Positions 23,971-33,198 of a DNA stretch of 64,000 nt are shown one piece after another. The stretch's first letter is position 1. The number at the start of each line of letters is the position of its first letter. The DNA is taken from assembly GCF_029428675.1 (NCBI RefSeq), contig NZ_JAJNEL010000001.1:186001-250000 (forward strand), in the 5' to 3' direction. The stretch is from Streptomyces sp. JH14 (GTDB lineage Bacteria > Actinomycetota > Actinomycetes > Streptomycetales > Streptomycetaceae). Made by a program: the position numbers and the translations under genes. The notes beneath the pieces were generated by a model. That model searched no databases and had not been told where the DNA came from. It worked only from the letters and a program-made list of their open reading frames with translations.

Positions 23971-25317
23971 TCAGTCGGAGGCGAAGATGGTCTTCTTCTG
24001 CCGCTCGATGTCGTTGACCAGACCGTCCACATCGTTCGGGGTGCTGATGAACTTCTGGATGGCCGGGATCATCACGGTCGAGGCGAAGTCCGGCCGGGTG
24101 TCACGGTCGAGGAACTGTGAAATCTGCTTCGCGCCGGAGACGAGCTCCACGGCCTTCTTCTGGAGCGCGGAGTACTGGGAGGTGTCCGCCTGGTCGTTGA
24201 CCGCGATGTTGTTGGGGTCGCTCTTGAGGTAGATGTCCTCGGCCTTGCCGGTGGCCAGCCACTTCAGGAGGTCCTTGGCGCTCTCCACGTTCTTCTTGTT
24301 CTTGAGGTTCTTGGACTTCTTCGCCAGCAGGAAGCCGTCGATGGGGGCCTCGACCGCGTCCTGGCCGTGCTCCGGGTTGATGACCGGGAACGGAAAGAAG
24401 TCGATGTCCTCCTGCTCGCCCTTCGGGAACTGGGCGCCGGGGTGCGGCAGTCCGAAGACCGCCATGCCGGCTTCCTTCTTCTGCAGGCTGGTCGCGGCCT
24501 CCTGCCAGGTGCGTCCGTTGGCGCCCGGCTGGCAGTACGGCAGGAGACGGCGCCAGGTGTCGAAGACCTCCCTGACCCGCTTGTCCGTCCAGGCGGCCTC
24601 GCCGGCCATCAGGCTCTTGTGGAACTCGTAGCCGTTGGTCCGCATGTTGATGTAGTCGAAGGTGCCCATGGCGGGCCAGCCGTCCTTGTCGCAGAACGCG
24701 ATGGGGTCGAGCTTGTCCTTCTTCATCTGCTTCGCGAGCGCCACGTACTCGTCGAGCGTCTTGGGTGCCTGGTAACCCCGGTCGGCGAAGAGGCTTTTGC
24801 GGTGGAAGACGGCCCACGGATAGTAGTAGTACGGCGTGAGGTACTGCTTGCCGTCCTCGCCGGTGGACTGGGCCTTCAGCGCGTCCGAGAATCCCTCGTA
24901 GTGCTGCCAGTTGTCGCTGATGTCGTACAACAGGCCTTTCTTGGCGAAGAACTGCATCCGATAGCCGGCGAACCACATGAAGACATCGTCCGGGTTGCCC
25001 TGCAGGTACTTGTTGATGTTCTCCTGGAAGGTGTTGTGGTCGACGGTGTTCACCGCGATCTTGCGGCTCCCCGACTGCGCCTCGTAGGCCTTGAACGCCT
25101 CGGCGAAGGCCTTCTTCGGAATAGGGTCGGATGAATTCGACCCCATGTGGATCGTCTTGCCGTCGCCGCCGGGGCCGCTGCTGCATGCGGTGAGCAGCGA
25201 AGGCAGCGTGATCGCGCCTGCTCCCATTGCCGCACCACGCAACAGGCTTCGCCGGGACATCCGATGTCCTGCCACACTGCCCGGCACGCCTGAACTGTTG
25301 TACGAAGAGTGCGCCAC
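23971..25317 (-). CDS. Extracellular sugar-binding lipoprotein of an ABC importer
   Basis: The protein has 448 residues. Its N-terminus carries a Tat-type signal (SRRSLLRGAAMGAGAITLPSLL) and a lipobox LLTAC, so it should be exported folded and lipidated. The mature part has the family-1 binding-protein layout, with FVEAFKAYEAQSG-like and FAEAFKAYEAQSG, FMWFAGYRMQFFAKKGLLYDIS and YYYPWAVFHRKSLF segments. The GTG at 25317 follows AAGGAGGGGCC, a near-ideal ribosome site, and is preferred over the ATG at the downstream MSRRS. It is the first gene of the importer operon and divergent from the GH27 alpha-galactosidase. No ATPase is encoded here; a shared MsiK-type ATPase is likely. Confidence 0.92.
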   Translation of the reverse strand: MAHSSYNSSGVPGSVAGHRMSRRSLLRGAAMGAGAITLPSLLTACSSGPGGDGKTIHMGSNSSDPIPKKAFAEAFKAYEAQSGSRKIAVNTVDHNTFQENINKYLQGNPDDVFMWFAGYRMQFFAKKGLLYDISDNWQHYEGFSDALKAQSTGEDGKQYLTPYYYYPWAVFHRKSLFADRGYQAPKTLDEYVALAKQMKKDKLDPIAFCDKDGWPAMGTFDYINMRTNGYEFHKSLMAGEAAWTDKRVREVFDTWRRLLPYCQPGANGRTWQEAATSLQKKEAGMAVFGLPHPGAQFPKGEQEDIDFFPFPVINPEHGQDAVEAPIDGFLLAKKSKNLKNKKNVESAKDLLKWLATGKAEDIYLKSDPNNIAVNDQADTSQYSALQKKAVELVSGAKQISQFLDRDTRPDFASTVMIPAIQKFISTPNDVDGLVNDIERQKKTIFASD

Positions 25318-25365
25318 GGCCCCTCCTTCGGGATGCCAACCCAACACAACCGAACGTGCGATTGG

Positions 25366-25404
25366 ATCTCACCCCCAAGTCGTGGACCCGTCAAGGGTTT
25401 TGAC
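25366..25404 (-). promoter_or_regulatory. Promoter and operator of the ABC importer operon
   Basis: On the minus strand TTGACG (25394-25389), a 17 bp spacer and TGAGAT (25371-25366) form a promoter. The inverted repeat GTCAA-GGGTT-TTGAC (25390-25404) covers its -35 box and stands between the importer and alpha-galactosidase genes. It is a candidate repressor site for both; no regulator gene is adjacent. Confidence 0.55.
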
Positions 25405-25527
25405 GAGATATCGAATAACCGTTACCACGCCCCTTCCAACAGACTTCAACACGCTCTAACGTAATCGCGCACGAACGGCGTGTACATGGCGTCATCCGAT
25501 CTGGCACGAGTACGGAGGAATGCAACG

Positions 25528-27564
25528 ATGCGTCATCTTCCAACCCGTACAACCCGCACTGTCCGCAGGAGAGTCATCGGAGCGCTGACCGCCGGACTGC
25601 TCTGCGCGGCGGGAGCGGCTGCTCCGGCCGTCGCGGACTCACCGGTTCCGGCGGAGATGCCCGCCCCGCAGTCCGACAACGGTCTCGCACTCACCCCGCC
25701 GATGGGCTTCAACAACTGGAACTCGACCCACTGCCGGGCCGAGTTCAACGAGTCGATGGTCAAGGGCATCGCCGACATCTTCGTGGAGAAGGGCCTCAAG
25801 GACGCCGGATATCAGTACGTCAACCTCGACGACTGCTGGGCGAAGCCGCAGCGCAACGCGGACGGCAAGCTGGAGGCCGACCCGGTGCGCTTCCCGAACG
25901 GCATCAAGGCCGTCGCGGACTATGTCCACTCCAAGGGGCTCAAGCTCGGTATCTACACCAGCGCGGGCACGAAGACGTGCGACAGCGTCGGCCTGCCCGG
26001 TGCGCTCGGCCATGAGTACAGCGACGCACAGCAGTTCGCGGACTGGGGCGTCGACTATCTCAAGTACGACAACTGCAACAACCAGGGCGTCGACGCGAAG
26101 CTGCGCTACACGACCATGCGTGACGCGCTGGAGGCCACCGGCCGTCCCATCGTCTACAGCATCTGCGAATGGGGGCAGAACAAGCCCTGGGAGTGGGCGG
26201 CCGGCGTCGGCAACCTCTGGCGCACCACGGGTGACATCAGCGACAGCTGGGGCAGCATGCTGTCGATCATGAAGCAGAACCTGCCGCTCGCCTCCGCCGC
26301 CGGACCGGGACACTGGAACGACCCGGACATGCTGGAGGTCGGCAACGGCGGAATGACGGGCACCGAGTACCGCACCCACTTCTCCATGTGGTCCGTGATG
26401 GCGGCGCCGCTGCTGATCGGTTCCGATCTGCGCAAGGCGACCCCGGAGACCTTCGAGATCCTCTCCAACGACGAGGTCATCGCCGTCGACCAGGACCCGC
26501 TGGGCAAGCAGGGCACCGTGTTCTCGTCGACCGCCGGACGCTGGGTCGTCGCCAAGGAGATGCAGGACGGCAGCCGGGTCGTGGCGCTCTTCAACGAGAC
26601 CGGAAGCGCTCAGCGCATCTCCACGACGGCGCGGGAGGCGGGCCTGCCGGAGGCCGCCGCGTACACGATGCGCGACCTGTGGGAGCACACGACGTACAAC
26701 ACGGCGGGCGGCATCTCGGCGACCGTCCCGGCGCACGGCACCGTGCTGCTGCGCGTCGCCGCCGACCGCAAGTGGGCCGCGCACCCGCCGGCCGTGGAAC
26801 TCGGTCTGATCGGAAGCCCGTTGGTCGAGGCGGGCCGCAGCGCACCGCTGACGACGACGGTCACCGATCTGGGCCGTACACCCGCCGAGAGCATCTCCGC
26901 GGCGCTCACCGGCCCGGCCGGCTGGCGGATCAAGGCCCAGTCCCCGACGGGGTCGCACGTCGTGCCCACCGGCAGGGCCCTGACGACACGCTGGCAGGTG
27001 ACGCCTCCCGCGGGCACGGCCACCGGTACGTACGATCTGACGCTCTCCGCCCAGTACCGCTCACCGGCCGGGACGCGGGTACGGTCCACGGTCCCGTTTA
27101 GTGCCCATGTGGTGGTGGCGCCACCGGCGGGCGACAGCTATCTGAGCGATCTGCCGCAACTGTCCGCGGCCAACGGCTACGGCCCGGTCGAGAAGGACAC
27201 CAGCAACGGTGAGAGCGCTGCGGGCGACGGTCATCCGCTGACCATCGGCGGCGCGGTCTTCACCAAGGGACTCGGGGTGCACGCGGACAGCGCCGTCGAG
27301 TTCTATGCGGGCGGCGCGTGCAGCGCCGTCACCGCGCAGGTCGGCGTCGACGACGAGAAGGGTGCCAAGGGAACCGTGGCGTTCGAGATCTGGGCGGATG
27401 GTACGAAGGCGGCGTCTTCCGGAGTGCTGACCAATGCGATGGCCGCACAGCCGATCACCGCGGATGTGAGCGGTGCGCAGGTGGTGCGGCTGGTGGTCAC
27501 CGACGGCGGGGACGGGGTCGACTCCGACCACGCGGACTGGGCGGACCTGCGGATCGGCTGCTGA
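25528..27564 (+). CDS. Secreted alpha-galactosidase (GH27) with NEW3 and NPCBM domains
   Basis: The enzyme has 678 residues. The signal peptide is residues 1-36, with a twin-Arg-like basic start and cleavage after AVA. The GH27 barrel (~45-330) has ALTPPMGFNNWNSTHC, the nucleophile Asp in VDYLKYDNCN (residue 181) and the acid/base region GHWNDPDMLEVGNGGM (Asp 265/267). A C-terminal beta domain ends near 415. An NEW3-type domain (~425-525) and an NPCBM galactose-binding domain (~530-678; GLGVHADSAVEFY, DHADWADLRIGC) follow. It removes terminal alpha-galactose from oligo- or polysaccharides outside the cell. The ATG at 25528 has GGAGGA eight bases upstream. The divergent ABC importer probably takes up the product. 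Confidence 0.95.
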   Translation: MRHLPTRTTRTVRRRVIGALTAGLLCAAGAAAPAVADSPVPAEMPAPQSDNGLALTPPMGFNNWNSTHCRAEFNESMVKGIADIFVEKGLKDAGYQYVNLDDCWAKPQRNADGKLEADPVRFPNGIKAVADYVHSKGLKLGIYTSAGTKTCDSVGLPGALGHEYSDAQQFADWGVDYLKYDNCNNQGVDAKLRYTTMRDALEATGRPIVYSICEWGQNKPWEWAAGVGNLWRTTGDISDSWGSMLSIMKQNLPLASAAGPGHWNDPDMLEVGNGGMTGTEYRTHFSMWSVMAAPLLIGSDLRKATPETFEILSNDEVIAVDQDPLGKQGTVFSSTAGRWVVAKEMQDGSRVVALFNETGSAQRISTTAREAGLPEAAAYTMRDLWEHTTYNTAGGISATVPAHGTVLLRVAADRKWAAHPPAVELGLIGSPLVEAGRSAPLTTTVTDLGRTPAESISAALTGPAGWRIKAQSPTGSHVVPTGRALTTRWQVTPPAGTATGTYDLTLSAQYRSPAGTRVRSTVPFSAHVVVAPPAGDSYLSDLPQLSAANGYGPVEKDTSNGESAAGDGHPLTIGGAVFTKGLGVHADSAVEFYAGGACSAVTAQVGVDDEKGAKGTVAFEIWADGTKAASSGVLTNAMAAQPITADVSGAQVVRLVVTDGGDGVDSDHADWADLRIGC

Positions 27565-27663
27565 GCAGGACTCGCGACCCCGGCCCGAGCGCGGACGCCC
27601 CCCGGGAGTGCAATGCGCGGGGCGGGATGGTCGGGCTGTCGGAGACAGGCCGGGCGCGGGCCC

Positions 27664-27706
27664 GGGGCGGTGCGAGCCCGGCCTGGGGCTGGACTCGCAC
27701 CGCCCC
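27664..27706. terminator. Hairpin 1 between alpha-galactosidase and secreted protein
   Basis: GGGGCGGTGCGAG (27664-27676) pairs perfectly with CTCGCACCGCCCC (27694-27706). It is 100 bp past the galactosidase stop, in the convergent intergenic region. Confidence 0.6.
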
Positions 27707-27734
27707 AGCCAGTCCGCCGCTGGGCCGTCCTGCT

Positions 27735-27776
27735 GCCGGAAGGGCGCCCCATGTTCGGGTGGGGCGCCCTTCCGGC
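27735..27776. terminator. Hairpin 2 (17 bp perfect stem), bidirectional
   Basis: GCCGGAAGGGCGCCCCA (27735-27751) pairs perfectly with TGGGGCGCCCTTCCGGC (27760-27776) around eight bases. It sits 28 bp from the stop of the convergent secreted-protein gene and should end transcription from both sides. Confidence 0.75.
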
Positions 27777-27804
27777 GCCGGGAGACGGGCGGAGACAACG
27801 ACGG

Positions 27805-28239
27805 TCAGGCCGTCGCGGTGACCGAAAGGCAGTTGTACAGTCCGCCGTTGTCCGTCTGGCACACCTTGAGGGTGATCTTGGCGCCCTCGGGGAACGACAG
27901 GTCCACCGACTTGCTGTCGCCCGAGCCACCGGTGGCCCATACCTCTCCGGACTGTCCGCCGGCGGCCCAGGTCGCCTTGGCGTAGACGCCGTACCCGTCC
28001 GCGTGCTGGTCCCAGGCGGTCAGGCCCTCACCGTAGGCGGTGAACCACCCGCTTCCGGCTTTGTCGAGGTAGCTGAGGTCGGTCCAGAAGCCGACGTTGC
28101 AGTCCACACCGCCCGCGTCCTTCTCCGAACCTTCACAGAGCGACAGCGGCTGGGTCCAGGCATACGACACCCCGGACATGGCAGCGAACAGTGCGGCTGC
28201 ACTGACCGCCACGACACTCATACGCGCAAGTCGGCGCAC
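27805..28239 (-). CDS. Small secreted protein of unknown function
   Basis: The protein has 144 residues. The N-terminal signal peptide reads VRRLARMSVVAVSAAALFAAMSGVSYAWT, probably cut after SYA. The mature part has four cysteines (SLCEGSEK, VDCNVGF, TLKVCQTD, LYNCLSV), enough for two disulfides, and aromatic, Gly-rich strands suggesting a small beta-sandwich. It ends KITLKVCQTDNGGLYNCLSVTATA. The GTG at 28239 has GGGAGG as ribosome site. I do not recognise the family; proteins of this kind are common in the Streptomyces secretome. Confidence 0.75.
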   Translation of the reverse strand: MRRLARMSVVAVSAAALFAAMSGVSYAWTQPLSLCEGSEKDAGGVDCNVGFWTDLSYLDKAGSGWFTAYGEGLTAWDQHADGYGVYAKATWAAGGQSGEVWATGGSGDSKSVDLSFPEGAKITLKVCQTDNGGLYNCLSVTATA

Positions 28240-28269
28240 GTGACCTCCCTTTGTTCCATGGACACGCAA

Positions 28270-28581
28270 TCCTAGGAAGCGGAAAGGGAGTTGAGACAGG
28301 AGTGACGTAAAGACGCCAATGTGGTCCGTGACACAGGAACTGACGCCGTCTCACCGAAGTACGTCCTTCGTGACGCTGATCGTCCCCTCCGGAACGCACA
28401 GAGATCGCCTATCGAGATGACCTGTTAGGAGTTCGATCCGAGCCCCCTCCGGCCGCTGCCGTCGACTGGTCCGACAGCCGGACTGAGATGCTGGTGTACG
28501 CCTCCGTCCTGCGACGTTGAAGTCAGCCGTAGATGTCAGAAGCCTTCTGATCCGCAGCTCTGTGCGTAACGGTTGCCGGGG
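28270..28581. other. Intergenic stretch without a recognisable gene
   Basis: About 310 bp separate the secreted-protein gene from the 3' end of the STAND gene. I see no ORF with coding character or ribosome site and no clear hairpin. A GTTCGATCC motif at 28431 looks like a tRNA T-loop, but no matching stems exist. The promoter of the secreted-protein gene should lie at its left end. Confidence 0.5.
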
Positions 28582-31500
28582 TCATTCCGGTTGCTCGGAG
28601 GAAGTTGAGGGGCACTGACGGCCAAGGGCGTTTGCCGAGGTTGCCGTATCTGGTTGCTGTACGGTCTCGACGGCTTTACGGGCGCGAGCGAGGTTGCTGC
28701 GGCTGGTCAACGTACGAGGGTGGGTCTCGCCCAGTACCCGCTCGCGCTGAGCGAGGGTGGCCTCGTACAGCGGGACGGCCCGCTCCAGATCCCCCGCCGC
28801 CCGGTACGCGCCGGCCAGATTGCTGCGGCTCGTCAAGGTGTCGGGGTGGGTCTCGCCGAGCACCTGCTCGCGCTGAGCGAGGGTGGCCTCGTAGAGCACG
28901 ATCGCCCGCTCCAGATCCCCTGCATCCTCGTAGGCGATGGCAAGGTTGCTGCGGCTGGTCAACGTGCGAGGGTGGGTCTCGCCCAGTACCCGCTCCCGCT
29001 GGACGAGGGTGGCCTCGTACAGCGGGACGGCCCGCTCCAGATCCCCCGCCGCCCGGTACGCGCCGGCCAGGTTGCCGCGGCTGGTCAAGGTGTCGGGGTG
29101 GGTCTCGCCCAGTACCCGCTCGCGCTGAGCGAGGGTGGACTCGAACAGCGCGACGGCACGCCCTAGATCCCCCGCCGCCCGGTACACGCCGGCCAGGTTG
29201 CCGCGGCTGGTCAAGGTGTCGGGGTGGGTGTCGCCGAGCACCTGCTCGCGCTGGGCGAGGGTGGCCTCGTACAGCACGATCGCCCGCTCCAGATCCCCTG
29301 CATCCTCGTAGGCGATGGCAAGGTTGCTGCGGCTGGTCAACGTGCGAGGGTGGGTCTCGCCCAGTACCCGCTCGCGCTGGGCGAGGGTGGCCTCGTACAG
29401 CGGGACGGCCCGCTCCAGATCCCCCGCCGCCCGGTACGCGCCGGCCAAGTTGCCGCGGCTGGTCAAGGTGTCGCGGTGAGTGTCACCCAGTACCCGCTCC
29501 CGCTGGGCGAGGGTGGCCTCGTACAGCGGGATGGCCCGCTCCAGATCCCCCGCCGCCCGGTAAGCGCCGGCGAGATTGCCGCGGCTGGTCAAGGTGTCGG
29601 GGTGGGTGTCGCCGAGCACCTGCTCGCGCTGGGCGAGGGTGGCCTCGTACAGCACGATCGCCCGCTCCAGATCCCCTGCATCCTCGCAGGCAAGGGCGAG
29701 CCTGTTGCGACTGGCCAGGGTGTCGGGGTGGGTCTCGCCCAGTACCCGCTCGCGCTGGACGAGGGTGGACTCGAACAGCGGGACGGCCCGCTCCAGATCC
29801 CCCGCCGCCCGGTACGCGCCGGCCAAGTTGCCGCGGCTGGTCAAGGTGTCGCGGTGAGTGTCACCCAGTACCCGCTCCCGCTGGACAAGGGCGGCCTCGA
29901 ACAGCGGAATGGCGCGCTCCAGATCCCCCGCCGCCTCATAGGCAAGGGCGAGGTTGCTGCGGCTCGTCAACGTACGAGGGTGAGTCTCGCCCAGTACCCG
30001 CTCGCGCTGAGCCAGGGTGGCCTCGTACAGCGGGACGGCCCGCTCCAGATCCCCCGCTGCGTTGTAGGCGTGGGCGAGGTTGTTGCGACTGGCCAGGGTG
30101 TCAGGGTGGGTCTCGCCCAGTACCCGCTCGCGCTGAGCAAGGGTGGACTCGAACAGCGGGACGGCCCGCTCCAGATCCCCCGCCGCCCGGTACGCGCCGG
30201 CCAAGTTGCCGCGGCTGGTCAAGGTGTCGCGGTGAGTGTCGCCGAGCACCTGCTCGCGCTGAGCGAGGGTGGCCTCGAAGAGCACGATCGCCCGCTCCAG
30301 ATCCCCTGCATCCTCGCAGGCAAGGGCGAGCCTGTTGCGACTGGCCAGGGTGTCGGGGTGGGTCTCGCCCAGTACCCGCTCGCGCTGGACGAGGGTGGAC
30401 TCGAACAGCGGGACGGCCCGCTCCAGATCCCCCGCCGCCCGGTAAGCGCCGGCCAAGTTGCCGCGGCTGGTCAAGGTGTCGGGGTGGGTGTCACCCAGTA
30501 CCCGCTCCCGCTGGACAAGGGCGGCCTCGAACAGCGGAATGGCGTGCTCCAGATCCCCTGCATCCTCGTAGGCGATGGCGAGGTTGCTGCGGCTGGTCAA
30601 CGTACGAGGGTGAGTCTCGCCCAGTACCCGCTCGCGCTGAGCCAGGGTGGCCTCGTACAGCGGGACGGCCCGCTCCAGATCCCCCGCCGCCCGGTAAGCG
30701 CCGGCCAGGTTGCTGCGGCTCGTCAAGGTGTCGCGGTGAGTGTCACCCAGTACCCGCTCCCGCTGGACAAGGGCGGCCTCGAACAGCGGAATGGCGCGTT
30801 CCAGATCCCCCGCCGCCTCATAGGCAAGGGCGAGGTTGCTGCGGCTCGTCAACGTACGAGGGTGGGTGACACCCAGTACCCGCTCGCGCTGAGCGAGGGT
30901 GGCCTCGTACAGCGCGATGGCCCGCTCCAGATCCCCCGCTGCGTTGTAGGCGTGGGCGAGGTTGTTGCGACTGATCAGGGTGTCGGGGTGGGTGTCACCC
31001 AGTACCCGCTCCTGTTGGGTAAGGGTGGCCTCGCAGAGAGCGATGGCCCGTTCAAGATCCCCCGCCGATTTGTAGGCGCCCGCAAGGTTGACACGGCTGG
31101 TGAACGTATGAGGGTGGGTGGCACCCAGTACCTGCTCGCGCTGAGCCAGAGTGGACTCGAGCAGCGGAATGGCGCGCTCCAGATCCCCCGCCGCCTCGTA
31201 GGCAAGGGCGAGGTTGTTGCGGCTGGTCAGGGCGTCGGGGTGGGTCTCGCCCAGTACCCGCTCGCGCCGGGCGAGGGTGGCCTCGTACAGCGGGACGGCC
31301 CGCTCCAGATCCCCCGCCGCCATGTAGGCGAGGGCGAGGTTGTTGCGGGTGTTCAAGGTGAATCGGTGGGCGTCGCCCAACTCCTGCTCGCGCTGGGCGA
31401 GGGTGGACTCGAGCAGCGAAATGGCCCGCTCCAGATCCCCCGCTGCGTTGTAGGCAAGGCCCAGACTGTTGCGGCTGATCAGGGTGTCGGGGTGGGTGTC

Positions 31501-33198
31501 ACCCAGTACCCGCTCCTGTTGGGTGAGGGTGGCCTCGTAGAGCGCGATGGCCCGCTCCAGATCCCCCGCCGCCTCGTAGGCCCCGGCCAGGTTGGTACGG
31601 CTGTTCAGGGTGTCGGGGTGGGTGTCACCCAGTACCCGCTCCTGTTGGGTGAGGGTGGCCTCGTAGAGCGCGATGGCCCGGTCCAGATCCCCCGCCGATT
31701 TATAGGCGCTGGCCAGGCTGCTGCGTCTGGTGAGGGTAGCGGGGTCGGCGTCACCCAGCACCTGCTCAGACTGCGCAAGGACAGCTGTGCGAAGCGGGAT
31801 GGAATGAGCATCGCGGCCCTGCCGGAACAGATATTGCGCGGCAGCTCGGTGAATGCCGACGCTCTGGGGTGAGGCAGGGCGGCTCAGCGATGTGGATTCG
31901 GCCAGGGCGAAGATATGAGGGAGCAATCGCTCCCACCGCGTGTTCGCCTCCGTGGCACCCTCGTCCCCTTCGGGGATGGCCTGCTTCAGAACCTGTTCGG
32001 CCTCCTGCCGGCCCGGGGCGGCGCTGCTGGGATCAGCCGTGGCGCGGGTACGCAGCACCATCTGCACCAGGCGATGCACGGTGATGGCTTGGCGGTCGGC
32101 ATCGAAGGCGATCATGTTGTAGGCGTGGAGCACGCCCAGCGCGTCGCCCAGGGCGATGGGATCGGTGGCCAGCGGAGCGAGGAGACTCCGGGGGATGTCA
32201 TCAGGGGCCAGCCATGCGATCGTGTGCAGCAGCTTGAGGGCCAGCGGGTCACGGCCTTCGACCGCGGTCAGGGTATGGAGCCAGATGCGGGCGATCGTGC
32301 GTTCCGGGGCGGTGCCGTCAGCTGTCCTGTCGAGGACGCGTCCCAGCAACTGACGGTATAGGCCCAGATCGGTTCCGGTCTGGTACAGGTAGGCTCCCAC
32401 TTGCTCCAGCGCCAACGGCAGATACCCGAGCTCGGCCGCCAGATCATCGGCCTGGCGTCGCTGTTCCGGGGTCGGGGACTGTCCTTGTCCGAGGGCGAGC
32501 GTGCAGAGCAGGTCTGCTGACGCGTCCGGGTCCATCAGACCCAAACTCATGGTCGGGGCGATGGTGTGCCAGCCGGTTGCCTTGCGGCTGGTGGCCAGGT
32601 GATGGCCGTCCGCCAGCGCGCCGAGGTAGTGGCGCAGGTCCGTCGGGTCCTCAACGTTGTCGAAGATCAGCAGCCAGCCCGGATGCCATTGGAGCCAGAC
32701 GATCGCCCATGCTGCGCGGTCCTCCACGCCCACCGCTGCCGCCCATTGCGGGCAGAGCCTCATTGCCAGCGCGGCCAGACTCGTAACGATCTGTTCGGTG
32801 GACTCAGCAGTGATCCACCACACCAGCGTGTACTTCGACCGGTACTCATAGGCATAGTGCAGCGCGAGAGAGCTCTTACCGATCCCGCCCAGCCCGTGGA
32901 TGGCGTGCGTCCCCGAGGGCGCTTGAGTCACCGCGGCCTCACCGCCCCGGGCCAGCAGCCCCCGTAGGCGTTTCAGCTCCTGGTCCCGGCCCACGAACAC
33001 CCCGGACGCCGATCCCGGCAGATTCGCTGCCCCCGGCGGCGCGCTCACCTCACGCGCCCAGCGCACCGCCTCCGGCGGCAGCATCACAACCCGGGCGCCG
33101 TCACCCGTGATCGCTACTTCGATGCTGCCGGCGGCCGCGACCGATCGCGGGCCCGAGGCCTGTGGCCCGCTTGCCGCAGCCGGGTCGTCACTGCTCAC
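28582..33198 (-). CDS. STAND NTPase: NB-ARC domain with ~24 tandem TPR units
   Basis: The protein has 1538 residues. Residues 1-65 hold a short SIEVAITGDGARVVMLP segment. The NB-ARC ATPase (about 66-420) follows FVGRDQELKRL, with Walker A GLGGIGKSS (102-110) and Walker B WLLIFDNVED (175-184). A winged-helix-like part ends near LVQMVLRTRA. From about residue 477 to 1486 there are 24 almost identical 42-residue units (RVLGETHPDTLTSRxNLAxAYxAAGDLERAxxLYEATLAQRE), the Kinesin-light-chain type TPR, plus a partial 25th. Such proteins use the repeats to sense a ligand and the ATPase to oligomerise. No enzymatic effector domain is visible in this chain. It overlaps the 139-residue partner by 4 bp (ATGA). 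A phage-defence or regulatory role is inferred, not shown. Confidence 0.92.
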   Translation of the reverse strand: MSSDDPAAASGPQASGPRSVAAAGSIEVAITGDGARVVMLPPEAVRWAREVSAPPGAANLPGSASGVFVGRDQELKRLRGLLARGGEAAVTQAPSGTHAIHGLGGIGKSSLALHYAYEYRSKYTLVWWITAESTEQIVTSLAALAMRLCPQWAAAVGVEDRAAWAIVWLQWHPGWLLIFDNVEDPTDLRHYLGALADGHHLATSRKATGWHTIAPTMSLGLMDPDASADLLCTLALGQGQSPTPEQRRQADDLAAELGYLPLALEQVGAYLYQTGTDLGLYRQLLGRVLDRTADGTAPERTIARIWLHTLTAVEGRDPLALKLLHTIAWLAPDDIPRSLLAPLATDPIALGDALGVLHAYNMIAFDADRQAITVHRLVQMVLRTRATADPSSAAPGRQEAEQVLKQAIPEGDEGATEANTRWERLLPHIFALAESTSLSRPASPQSVGIHRAAAQYLFRQGRDAHSIPLRTAVLAQSEQVLGDADPATLTRRSSLASAYKSAGDLDRAIALYEATLTQQERVLGDTHPDTLNSRTNLAGAYEAAGDLERAIALYEATLTQQERVLGDTHPDTLISRNSLGLAYNAAGDLERAISLLESTLAQREQELGDAHRFTLNTRNNLALAYMAAGDLERAVPLYEATLARRERVLGETHPDALTSRNNLALAYEAAGDLERAIPLLESTLAQREQVLGATHPHTFTSRVNLAGAYKSAGDLERAIALCEATLTQQERVLGDTHPDTLISRNNLAHAYNAAGDLERAIALYEATLAQRERVLGVTHPRTLTSRSNLALAYEAAGDLERAIPLFEAALVQRERVLGDTHRDTLTSRSNLAGAYRAAGDLERAVPLYEATLAQRERVLGETHPRTLTSRSNLAIAYEDAGDLEHAIPLFEAALVQRERVLGDTHPDTLTSRGNLAGAYRAAGDLERAVPLFESTLVQRERVLGETHPDTLASRNRLALACEDAGDLERAIVLFEATLAQREQVLGDTHRDTLTSRGNLAGAYRAAGDLERAVPLFESTLAQRERVLGETHPDTLASRNNLAHAYNAAGDLERAVPLYEATLAQRERVLGETHPRTLTSRSNLALAYEAAGDLERAIPLFEAALVQRERVLGDTHRDTLTSRGNLAGAYRAAGDLERAVPLFESTLVQRERVLGETHPDTLASRNRLALACEDAGDLERAIVLYEATLAQREQVLGDTHPDTLTSRGNLAGAYRAAGDLERAIPLYEATLAQRERVLGDTHRDTLTSRGNLAGAYRAAGDLERAVPLYEATLAQRERVLGETHPRTLTSRSNLAIAYEDAGDLERAIVLYEATLAQREQVLGDTHPDTLTSRGNLAGVYRAAGDLGRAVALFESTLAQRERVLGETHPDTLTSRGNLAGAYRAAGDLERAVPLYEATLVQRERVLGETHPRTLTSRSNLAIAYEDAGDLERAIVLYEATLAQREQVLGETHPDTLTSRSNLAGAYRAAGDLERAVPLYEATLAQRERVLGETHPRTLTSRSNLARARKAVETVQQPDTATSANALGRQCPSTSSEQPE
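28690..31770 (-). repeat. 126 bp tandem repeat array encoding the TPR units
   Basis: About 24 direct copies of a 126 bp unit, many over 90% identical, fill ~3 kb. A higher order is visible: blocks of five units (630 bp) recur (units 10-13 resemble units 15-18), and near the 3' end a three-unit block (378 bp) repeats (units 19-21 and 22-24). Units nearest the NB-ARC domain (1-7) are more diverged. This pattern points to recent duplication by recombination at the C-terminal end. Confidence 0.93.

Noticed and set aside
28425..28450. GTTCGATCC, similar to a tRNA T-loop
   Set aside because: The flanking bases do not pair as a T-stem and no acceptor, D or anticodon stems are found around it.
28605..31872. 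Two very long open frames on the plus strand (754 and 882 codons) antisense to the TPR array
   Set aside because: They arise because the 126 bp repeat has no stop in these frames. They have repetitive, low-information sequences (PAPDPPPPGTRRP or AQYPLALSEGGL repeats) and no start signals; the minus-strand protein has real NB-ARC and TPR motifs.
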